A model generated the notes under the pieces. The model searched no databases. It was not told where the DNA came from and saw only the letters and a program-made list of their open reading frames with translations. From Clostridiales bacterium (GTDB lineage Bacteria > Bacillota > Clostridia > Oscillospirales > Oscillospiraceae): a DNA stretch of 33,875 bases. The position numbers and the translations under genes are program-made. Within the stretch, counting starts at the first letter, position 1. Every line of letters starts with the position of its first letter. The stretch spans positions 1 through 33,875 of the forward strand of contig JAAVHX010000029.1 in NCBI GenBank assembly GCA_014799475.1, read 5' to 3'. Positions 28,937-33,875 of this stretch are shown here, piece after piece.

Positions 28937-30418
28937 TCATTCTTTGGGATTTTCCGAATTTTCCGCCTCATCGCCCTCTTCCAGATCCAGGTCGGCCACC
29001 GTCAGCGCCATCAGATCCTCGATCTTCGGCGACTCCATGGCCGCCACCCGGTTTGCCTGGCGGGCTACCGCGGCCTCAAACACGTTGCGCACGTCCCGGG
29101 CGTTGCCAAAGTTCTCATCCCGGCGGTCATACATCACCTGGAACGCCTCCGCCGCCGCTTTGTCCGTCTCCTCGTCCAGCTCGTAGCCGTTCTTTTTGCA
29201 GACAGAGCGGAAAATCTCCGCCAGCTGCCCGCCGTCGTAGTCCTCAAAGTAGAAATACTTGTTGAACCGGCTCTCCAGACCGGGGTTGGCGTGGATGAAA
29301 TCACCCATCAGGTCGGTGTACCCCGCCACAATGACGATGAGATCGTCCCGATGATCTTCCATCCCCTTGAGCAGCACCTCAATGGCCTCCCGGCCAAAGT
29401 CATTGGCGTTGTCCTGGTTGGCCAGGGCATAGGCCTCGTCGATGAACAGCACGCCGCCCAAGGCTTTGTCGATGGCCTCCTGGGTTTTGAGGGCGGTCTG
29501 GCCCACAAAGCCGGCCACCAGCCCGGAGCGGTCCACCTCCACCAGCTGGCCCTTGGACAGCACGCCCACGGCGTGGTAGATCTTGGCCAGCAGCCGGGCC
29601 ACGGTGGTCTTGCCGGTGCCGGGGTTGCCCATGAACACCAGATGCAGGGACATGGGCGGCACGGGCAGTCCCGCCTCCTGGCGCAGCTTGCGCACCTTCA
29701 CCAGGTTGATGAGGCTCTTGACGTCCTCTTTCACCTTGTCCAGCCCGCACAGCCCGTCCAGCTGGGCCAGCAGCTCGTCCAGCGTCTCCTCTGGTTTTGC
29801 CGGAGCTTCCTCTTCCTTTGCCTCTTCCACTTTGGCGGGGGCAGGGGAGACCGCCTCGTCCTCCGGTTTCCCGGTCTTGACGGGCGCGCCGTCGGTGCGG
29901 CGGGCCACAAACTCGTTCACATCCAGATCGGATTTACCCCCGGCCACCCCGGCGTGGTCGCAGTAGGCGGACAGGGAGTCGGCGCAGGCGTTGACAAACC
30001 CCGCTTCCGCCTCGCTCACCTTGCCGTCCACGGCGGCGAACAGGAGCAGCATCAATGTAAAGGTGTCCACAAACCGGCGGCTCTGGCCGCGCCCCTGCTC
30101 CAGATCCGCCCGGACCAGGCGGCGGAAGAAATTGGGCAGCACGAAGCCGCCATAGCCCTCCACGGCGGAGGCCAGCTCCCAGTACAGGGCGGTGGGCACC
30201 GGGTTGCCCTTGGAGTAGATGGCGTTGTAGTGCTCCACATGGCGGGGAGTGAGCCCCTGGTCGGTCTGCCACACGCCGCAGGCACAGCTGCGCATAAAGC
30301 CGTCGGCCTCGCGGCCAAAGGCCACCCGGGCAGAGGGGTCCGCGATCTGGCGGCGGAAGGCGGTCATCGCCTCGTCATACTGCTTGTGGACGGCGGCGGG
30401 GGTCATGGGCTGGGACAT
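28937..30418 (-). CDS. AAA+ ATPase of the CbbX/SpoVK type with a TerB-like N-terminal region
   Basis: A 493-aa cytoplasmic protein. ATG 30418 was chosen because AAAAAGGAG precedes it by 11 bases, behind a consensus promoter; the open frame extends further up without support. Residues 20-160 are helical and include LLLFAAVDGKVSEAEAGFV, which has the look of TerB-like metal-binding domains. A Lys/Glu/Pro linker (180-212) follows. The CbbX-class AAA+ module spans 213-480: GLDKVKEDVKSLINLVKVRK, Walker A GNPGTGKT (264-271), Walker B VLFIDEAYAL (D327, E328), IVAGYTDLM sensor strand and LESRFNKYFYFEDY box. Such proteins remodel partner complexes. No substrate is evident, and the neighbour is a dead barnase gene on the other strand. 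Confidence 0.88.
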   Translation of the reverse strand: MSQPMTPAAVHKQYDEAMTAFRRQIADPSARVAFGREADGFMRSCACGVWQTDQGLTPRHVEHYNAIYSKGNPVPTALYWELASAVEGYGGFVLPNFFRRLVRADLEQGRGQSRRFVDTFTLMLLLFAAVDGKVSEAEAGFVNACADSLSAYCDHAGVAGGKSDLDVNEFVARRTDGAPVKTGKPEDEAVSPAPAKVEEAKEEEAPAKPEETLDELLAQLDGLCGLDKVKEDVKSLINLVKVRKLRQEAGLPVPPMSLHLVFMGNPGTGKTTVARLLAKIYHAVGVLSKGQLVEVDRSGLVAGFVGQTALKTQEAIDKALGGVLFIDEAYALANQDNANDFGREAIEVLLKGMEDHRDDLIVIVAGYTDLMGDFIHANPGLESRFNKYFYFEDYDGGQLAEIFRSVCKKNGYELDEETDKAAAEAFQVMYDRRDENFGNARDVRNVFEAAVARQANRVAAMESPKIEDLMALTVADLDLEEGDEAENSENPKE

Positions 30419-30460
30419 GGCGGGCACGCTCCTTTTTCTCTTGGCGTTGATTCGGCTCCT

Positions 30461-30489
30461 ATTATAAACCTTTTTTTCAAAAGCCGCAA
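30461..30489 (-). promoter_or_regulatory. Promoter of the AAA+ gene
   Basis: On the minus strand TTGCGG (30489-30484), 17-base spacer, perfect TATAAT (30466-30461), 43 bases before the start codon. Confidence 0.7.
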
Positions 30490-30501
30490 GGGTAAAACGG
30501 G

Positions 30502-30840
30502 TTGACAGGCGCCGTTGTGTCGGAGGGACCGTCCCATGCGCCGGAGTCGGAACCTCCCGCCGAAACGGAGCGGACAGAAACCCAGACGCCGGAGATACAG
30601 GAGCCTGAGACGCAGACGCCTGAAACCCGGGCCCCGGAGAGCGAGCTTCCCGCCGTCGCCGAGGACGGCTGGTACAGCTCCAAGGAGGAGGTGGCGCTGT
30701 ACATTCATCTCTACGGCCATCTGCCGGGCAACTACGTGACCAAGCGGCAGGCCGAGGACAAGGGCTGGAGCGGCGGCAGCGTGGAGCGCTACACCGGGGA
30801 TCATTATGAGAGCTTTGGGCTGCTCTATGGGGAGCCTTGA
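30502..30840 (+). pseudogene. Barnase-type RNase with its catalytic middle deleted
   Basis: A 112-codon frame from TTG 30502, without a ribosome site or signal peptide. Residues 12-50 are a Glu/Pro/Thr-rich spacer as in secreted RNases. From residue 55 the barnase start is clear: DGWYSSKEEVALYIHLYGHL, then PGNYVTKRQAEDKGWSGGSV, keeping the barnase Lys27 equivalent (K81). It then jumps to ERYTGDHYESFGLLYGEP, the barnase C terminus with the catalytic His (H101). The ~55 residues between them, which would hold the general-base Glu and the two active-site Arg of barnase, are missing without a frame break. Its 5' end is probably also lost. It cannot be an active RNase. The barstar gene follows at once. 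Confidence 0.8.
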
Positions 30841-30842
30841 CG

Positions 30843-31106
30843 ATGGAGACGATCAGATTAGACGGCGTCCAGCTGCGCGACCGGGAAGATGCCATGGAGC
30901 TGCTGGGGCAGGCGCTGGCCCTGCCGGAGTGGTGGGGGCAGAACCTGGACGCCCTGTATGACTGCCTGACGGACCTGGGCGGGCCGGTGCGGCTGGGGGT
31001 GTTCCGCCGGGAGGCGATGATGGAGACGCCCTTTGGCCGCCGCCTGCTTCGGGTGCTGAGGGACGCGGCGGAGGAGCTGCCCTGGCTGGAGCTGGAACTG
31101 GATTAA
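30843..31106 (+). CDS. Barstar-family RNase inhibitor
   Basis: An 87-aa barstar-fold protein, the usual length. ATG 30843 follows GGAG by eight bases; the frame also opens at TTG 30837. Hallmarks are DGVQLRDREDAMELLGQALA, then PEWWGQNLDALYDCLTDLGG, the segment that plugs the barnase active site in the known complex (barstar Asp and neighbouring residues). It binds and blocks a cognate secreted RNase in the cytoplasm. Its start lies two bases after the end of the truncated barnase, within whose last codons its ribosome site sits. The inhibitor looks intact while the toxin is dead, so it may now protect against RNases from relatives. It ends directly at a strong terminator. Confidence 0.9.
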   Translation: METIRLDGVQLRDREDAMELLGQALALPEWWGQNLDALYDCLTDLGGPVRLGVFRREAMMETPFGRRLLRVLRDAAEELPWLELELD

Positions 31107-31145
31107 GCAAAGAGCGCCCCCGCGTTTGCGGGGGCGCTCTTTGCT
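31106..31145 (+). terminator. Strong bidirectional terminator
   Basis: AGCAAAGAGCGCCCCCGC (31106-31123), loop GTTT, and its exact complement (31128-31145). An 18-bp stem serves barstar on one strand and the small gene 31144-31335 on the other. Confidence 0.85.
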
Positions 31146-31335
31146 AAAGTTCCGGCGAGTGGAACAGCTCCGGATCCTGCCAGTCGTCCAGCTCAAACCC
31201 CGGTCTGGGGGGTGTGGACTGGGGGCCGGCCTGCATCCGCCCCGCCACCAGGCTGGACAGATCCTCATAGGGGGGCGGACGGTATCGGGGATCCTGGGCC
31301 GCCAGCTCCCGCTCATCGGGCTTTTTGTGCTTCAT
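31144..31335 (-). CDS. Small hydrophilic protein, unknown
   Basis: A 63-aa protein starting at ATG 31335 with a full AGGAGG site six bases upstream, which makes translation likely. It is Pro-rich and charged (KHKKPDERELAAQDPRYRPP, PPYEDLSSLVAGRMQAG) and has no membrane segment or known motif. The stop codon lies inside the shared terminator. Function is unknown. Confidence 0.7.
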   Translation of the reverse strand: MKHKKPDERELAAQDPRYRPPPYEDLSSLVAGRMQAGPQSTPPRPGFELDDWQDPELFHSPEL

Positions 31336-31395
31336 GGCGTTTCCTCCTGTAAAGCGGAAACGGAGGGCGGCTGCGCCCTCCGTCTCCCGCCCAAC

Positions 31396-31551
31396 TCAGT
31401 AGCCCCGGCTGTTGTTCCGGTTCTCGGGGTTGTTGGAGTCCTTCTTGTTCTGGCCGTTCTGCTGGTTCTTGTTCTGGCCGCTCTGCTGGTTCTTGTTCTG
31501 GCTGTTCTGCTGATTCTTGTTTTCAGAGTTGTTGAAATTGCGGTTATCCAT
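31396..31551 (-). CDS. Small Asn/Gln-rich low-complexity protein
   Basis: A 51-aa protein. ATG 31551 was chosen because GTGAGGTGAT lies just before it; the frame extends further up without a ribosome site. About half of the residues are Asn or Gln, built from tandem units of the type KNQQ[NS]GQN repeated four times at DNA and protein level. There is no hydrophobic segment. Such proteins in spore formers can be coat or small acid-soluble proteins, but nothing here proves that. Function is unknown. Confidence 0.6.
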   Translation of the reverse strand: MDNRNFNNSENKNQQNSQNKNQQSGQNKNQQNGQNKKDSNNPENRNNSRGY

Positions 31552-31715
31552 GATTATCACCTCACGCAGGACAGTATGCCACCCTTGACGCCGGGTTATA
31601 CGGGCTGGAAAAAATTTTTTAAAAATAGTACCCATTTATGACGCCCTGTGATATAATAACCCCGAGGCGACAATTATACTTAAATTTCATGCCGCCTGGA
31701 AGGATGGATGCTGCC

Positions 31716-32171
31716 GTGAAATGCCCATATTGCGCCCATTTGGAGAGTAAGGTCGTGGACTCCCGCCCCGCCGACGAGGGGAGCAGCATCCGCCGCCGCC
31801 GGGAGTGCCTTGCCTGTCGGAAGCGCTTCACCACCTATGAGATCATGGAAAGTTTGCCGCTGATGGTCATCAAGCGGGACGGCAGCCGTCAGGCGTTCGA
31901 CAGGAACAAGCTGCTGGGCAGTATGCTCAAGTCCTGCGAGAAGCGCTCCGTCCCCACCTCCACGCTGGAGCGGCTGGCGGCTGAGATCGAGCAGTCCCTG
32001 CAAAACGAGATGGAGCGGGAGGTGCCCACCACCGAGATCGGCGAGTTGGTCATGGAAAAGCTGAAGGACGTGGACGAGGTATCCTACGTCCGCTTCGCCT
32101 CCGTCTACCGCCAGTTCAAGGACATCAACACCTTCATGGCGGAGCTGACTAAGCTGCTGGAGGAAAAGTGA
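31716..32171 (+). CDS. nrdR: Transcriptional repressor NrdR
   Basis: A 151-aa protein of standard NrdR length. GTG 31716 was chosen because family members start MKCPYC; GGAAGGA is about 11 bases upstream, and the frame opens further up at 31638. The N-terminal zinc ribbon has C3, C6, C31 and C34 ([22 protein letters not shown]). The ATP-cone domain covers 48-138 ([36 protein letters not shown]). NrdR senses ATP/dATP and represses ribonucleotide reductase genes by binding NrdR boxes. TATAAT-like boxes lie at 31652 and 31675. It is followed by a clean terminator and is probably a single-gene unit. Confidence 0.96.
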   Translation: MKCPYCAHLESKVVDSRPADEGSSIRRRRECLACRKRFTTYEIMESLPLMVIKRDGSRQAFDRNKLLGSMLKSCEKRSVPTSTLERLAAEIEQSLQNEMEREVPTTEIGELVMEKLKDVDEVSYVRFASVYRQFKDINTFMAELTKLLEEK

Positions 32172-32187
32172 AGCAAAACTGATAATA

Positions 32188-32222
32188 AAAACCCCCGCAG
32201 TCCATGACTGCGGGGGTTTTTG
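32188..32222 (+). terminator. nrdR terminator
   Basis: CCCCCGCAGT (32192-32201), loop CCATG, ACTGCGGGGG (32207-32216), then TTTTTTG. A perfect 10-bp stem. Confidence 0.88.
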
Positions 32223-32241
32223 CGCTGTGGCACAGACAAAA

Positions 32242-32296
32242 CCTAATACTATCTTAATGCCGGCTTAACGATAGCTTGGTGTCCGGGCGGTAGAAT
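32242..32296 (+). promoter_or_regulatory. Direct repeats with 11-base period ahead of yxeA-like gene
   Basis: CCTAA (32242), CTTAA (32253), CTTAA (32264) and CTTGG (32275) recur every 11 bases. A -10-like TAGAAT is at 32291-32296 with no good -35 box. The pattern fits dimers of an OmpR/PhoB-class response regulator binding one face of the helix to activate the promoter. This is inferred from spacing only. Confidence 0.5.
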
Positions 32297-32351
32297 CCTA
32301 TGACAGATGGGCCAGCCCATCGCCAAAACACCACTACTGGAGGTTATGAAC

Positions 32352-32738
32352 ATGAATAAAAAAATGCTTATCCCCGTCGCAATCGCCGCAGTCCTTGTCT
32401 TGGGCATTGTGCTCGGCTGCAACTGGTTTTTTTCCGGCGCGGGCGGCACCAGTTACTACACCCAAGTTGACAATACCAAGCTCAGTCAGGTGTCGCCGCA
32501 GGGGGCGGTTGACCTGTCCGGCAACGGGGGCATGGACCACTCTTATACCCTGACCTCCTACGATGAACACGGCAATGAAAAGGACGTTACATTCGGCACA
32601 TCGCGGGAACTGCGGGAGGGCGCGTTTTTGTGCCTGAAGGTGAGCCCCCTCCGCGGTGTACTGGAATGGAGCGAGGTGCAGTATGACGAGCTTCCCCCAG
32701 CTGTGCAGGAGCGCTATGCCGCGCCTGTAAACAACTGA
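32352..32738 (+). CDS. YxeA-like (DUF1093) exported or membrane-anchored protein
   Basis: A 128-aa protein. ATG 32352 sits eight bases after GGAGG. The first ~25 residues are a signal or anchor segment (KKMLIPVAIAAVLVLGIVLG) ending near a Cys. The rest forms a small beta domain typical of YxeA: SYYTQVDNTKLSQVS, SYTLTSYDEHGNEKDVTF, LREGAFLCLKVSPLRGVLEW and a closing DELPPAVQERY. YxeA proteins are small extracytoplasmic proteins often controlled by two-component systems near lantibiotic-resistance exporters; their activity is unknown. Here the upstream 11-base repeats suggest response-regulator control, but no regulator or ABC exporter lies nearby. Confidence 0.8.
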   Translation: MNKKMLIPVAIAAVLVLGIVLGCNWFFSGAGGTSYYTQVDNTKLSQVSPQGAVDLSGNGGMDHSYTLTSYDEHGNEKDVTFGTSRELREGAFLCLKVSPLRGVLEWSEVQYDELPPAVQERYAAPVNN

Positions 32739-32755
32739 CCCAAGCAATGCGGAAG

Positions 32756-32786
32756 GCCCCCGGACAAAGTCCGGGGGCTTTTTTAT
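32756..32786 (+). terminator. Terminator after the yxeA-like gene
   Basis: GCCCCCGGAC (32756-32765), loop AAA, GTCCGGGGGC (32769-32778), TTTTTT. A perfect stem with a T-run. Confidence 0.88.
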
Positions 32787-32801
32787 AACTTATTTTCCGA
32801 T

Positions 32802-32866
32802 CAATACATCCCCATATCCGGCGCGGCGGGAGGCGCGACAGGAGCGGGGGGCTCGGGCTTGTCGGC
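32802..32866 (-). pseudogene. Duplicate of the groEL 3' end
   Basis: On the minus strand this encodes [20 protein letters not shown] followed by Y and a TGA stop. It is nearly the same as the real GroEL tail at 33030-33095 ([19 protein letters not shown], stop TAA), with one extra Ala and several silent changes. Nothing upstream continues the GroEL frame. It is a separate copy of the last ~60 bases of the gene. Confidence 0.75.
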
Positions 32867-32870
32867 GTTC

Positions 32871-32986
32871 CCCATCGGGCAGGCCCGATGGGGGCCCCTT
32901 TTGATTTAGTATGCTCGGGCGAAGTGAATTCGCCCTGCGCCGAGGTTTTGCCTGCGGCAAAACACTCGTGACGCCGCACTCGCGGC
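32871..32986. repeat. Cluster of four consecutive hairpins
   Basis: Stems in order are CCCATCGGGC/GCCCGATGGG (32871-32892), GGGCGAA/TTCGCCC (32917-32935), GTTTTGCC/GGCAAAAC (32945-32963) and GCCGC/GCGGC (32973-32986). They fill the space between the groEL tail copy and an inverted piece of groEL (CTGGTGGCCGACAAGCCCG at 32991-33009). It could be a small structured mobile element. No gene is seen between 32787 and 33029. Confidence 0.65.
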
Positions 32987-33029
32987 GGCCCTGGTGGCCG
33001 ACAAGCCCGTTAAATCCATCAGCTTTCGC

Positions 33030-33875
33030 TTAGTACATCCCCATATCAGGGGCGGGAGGCGCGACAGGGGCGGGGGGCTCGGGCTTGTCGGCCACCAGGG
33101 ACTCGGTGGTCAGCAGCACGGCGGCCACGGAGGCGGCGTTCTCCAGGGCGGAGCGGGTCACCTTGGTGGGATCCACAATGCCGGAGGCGATCATGTCGCA
33201 GTACTCCTCCTTGTAGGCGTCGAAGCCGTAGCCGGTCTTGCCGGCGGACTTCACGCGCTCCAGTACCACGGAGCCATCGATGCCGGCGTTGGCGGCGATC
33301 TGCTTCATGGGCTCGGTCAGGGCCTTGGCCACGATGTTGGCGCCGGTCTTCTCGTCGCCCTCCAGGGTGCTCACCAGCTTCTCCACGGCGGGGACGGCGT
33401 CCACATAAGCGGTGCCGCCGCCGGCCACGATGCCCTCCTCAACGGCGGCCCGGGTGGCGTTCAGCGCGTCCTCGATGCGCAGCTTCTTCTCCTTCATCTC
33501 GGCCTCGGTAGCGGCGCCCACGCGGATGATGGCCACGCCGCCGGCCAGCTTGGCCAGACGCTCCTGGAGCTTCTCCTTGTCGTAGTCGGAGGTGGTGGTC
33601 TCGATGGCCTTGCGGATCTGGGCCACGCGGGCGGAGATGGCGTCGGTGGAGCCCGCGCCGTCCACAATGATGGTGTTCTCCTTCTGGACCTTCACCTGAC
33701 GGGCAGTGCCCAGCATATCCATGGTGGCTTCCTTCACGTCCATGCCCAGGTCGGAGGAAATCACCTGGCCGCCGGTGAGGATGGCGATATCCTGAAGCAT
33801 CTCCTTGCGGCGGTCGCCGAAGCCGGGGGCCTTGACGCAGACCACGTTCAGGGTGCCGCGGAGGCGGTTCACGAT
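33030..33875 (-). CDS. groEL: Chaperonin GroEL, C-terminal half (partial, runs off window end)
   Basis: The minus-strand frame enters at the window edge (IVNRLRGTL) and ends at TAA 33030, covering about the last 281 residues of a ~540-aa protein. Clear GroEL motifs are [20 protein letters not shown] (apical domain end), [60 protein letters not shown] and [20 protein letters not shown]. The tail is Pro-rich ([17 protein letters not shown]) rather than the common GGM repeat. GroEL folds proteins in the cytoplasm as a 14-mer with GroES. The start and the expected groES lie outside the window. Its 3' end is duplicated 200 bp downstream. Confidence 0.97.
   Translation of the reverse strand: MVNRLRGTLNVVCVKAPGFGDRRKEMLQDIAILTGGQVISSDLGMDVKEATMDMLGTARQVKVQKENTIIVDGAGSTDAISARVAQIRKAIETTTSDYDKEKLQERLAKLAGGVAIIRVGAATEAEMKEKKLRIEDALNATRAAVEEGIVAGGGTAYVDAVPAVEKLVSTLEGDEKTGANIVAKALTEPMKQIAANAGIDGSVVLERVKSAGKTGYGFDAYKEEYCDMIASGIVDPTKVTRSALENAASVAAVLLTTESLVADKPEPPAPVAPPAPDMGMY

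Noticed and set aside
28898-30505. 535-codon plus-strand frame opposite the AAA+ gene
   Set aside because: The minus strand carries Walker A, Walker B and a promoter; the plus-strand product is His/Gln/Gly-rich shadow sequence.
32587-32979. 130-codon minus-strand frame between the yxeA-like gene and groEL
   Set aside because: It runs through a terminator, the duplicated groEL tail in another frame and the hairpin cluster; no support for coding.

Overview
The window looks like a chromosome segment of a gut-type Clostridia, most likely an Oscillospiraceae relative (Flavonifractor/Lawsonibacter/Oscillibacter-like). This is inferred from the GC-rich housekeeping genes (tex, nrdR, groEL with a Pro-rich tail ending DMGMY), strong AGGAGG ribosome sites, and the TTGnnn-N17-TATAAT promoters. 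The genus cannot be fixed from sequence reading alone.

Layout. (1) 1-8000 is an AT-rich accessory region. It holds a broken serine recombinase joined to a truncated IS3-family transposase, a 533-aa protein of unknown function, a pair of short serine recombinases, and a complete SIR2-HerA antiphage gene pair. (2) 8255-9604 is a MATE efflux gene flanked on both sides by copies of one palindromic hairpin. (3) 10000-14100 is again AT-rich: a small protein that looks EACC1-like overlapped by a HExxH zinc metallopeptidase, a decayed recombinase fragment, and a tandem pair of dCTP-deaminase/dUTPase-fold proteins, the first with a C-terminal membrane helix. Several dispersed repeats close this part. 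(4) 14500-25040 is GC-rich, all on the minus strand: tex with a C_GCAxxG_C_C gene, then a four-gene operon read from 25039 to 17267 encoding a ~25-repeat Sel1 protein, a 1058-aa multidomain kinase (probable HEPN + PIN + kinase + zinc ribbons), a TerY-like VWA protein and a PP2C phosphatase. (5) 25100-26290 is a junkyard of fragments, including an in-frame chimera of a DUF3696-type ATPase tail with an RNA-ligase tail. (6) 26753-33875 is core: tRNA-Ser(CGA), a marR-tauE operon, tRNA-Leu(CAA), a CbbX/SpoVK-type AAA+ ATPase, a barnase gene that has lost its catalytic core beside an apparently intact barstar, nrdR, a YxeA-like protein, and the 3' end of groEL next to a duplicated copy of its own tail.

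How it fits together. The first 14 kb reads as a defence island built by successive recombinase-borne insertions: SIR2-HerA (NAD depletion plus HerA ATPase), the metallopeptidase pair, and the Dcd-like pair (nucleotide pool or nucleotide sensing). The best candidate for an undescribed system is the Sel1/HEPN-PIN-kinase/VWA/PP2C operon. It has the kinase-phosphatase-VWA logic of the TerY-P triads, but two predicted nuclease domains are fused to the kinase. All domain calls come from motif recognition by eye; none was tested by a profile search.
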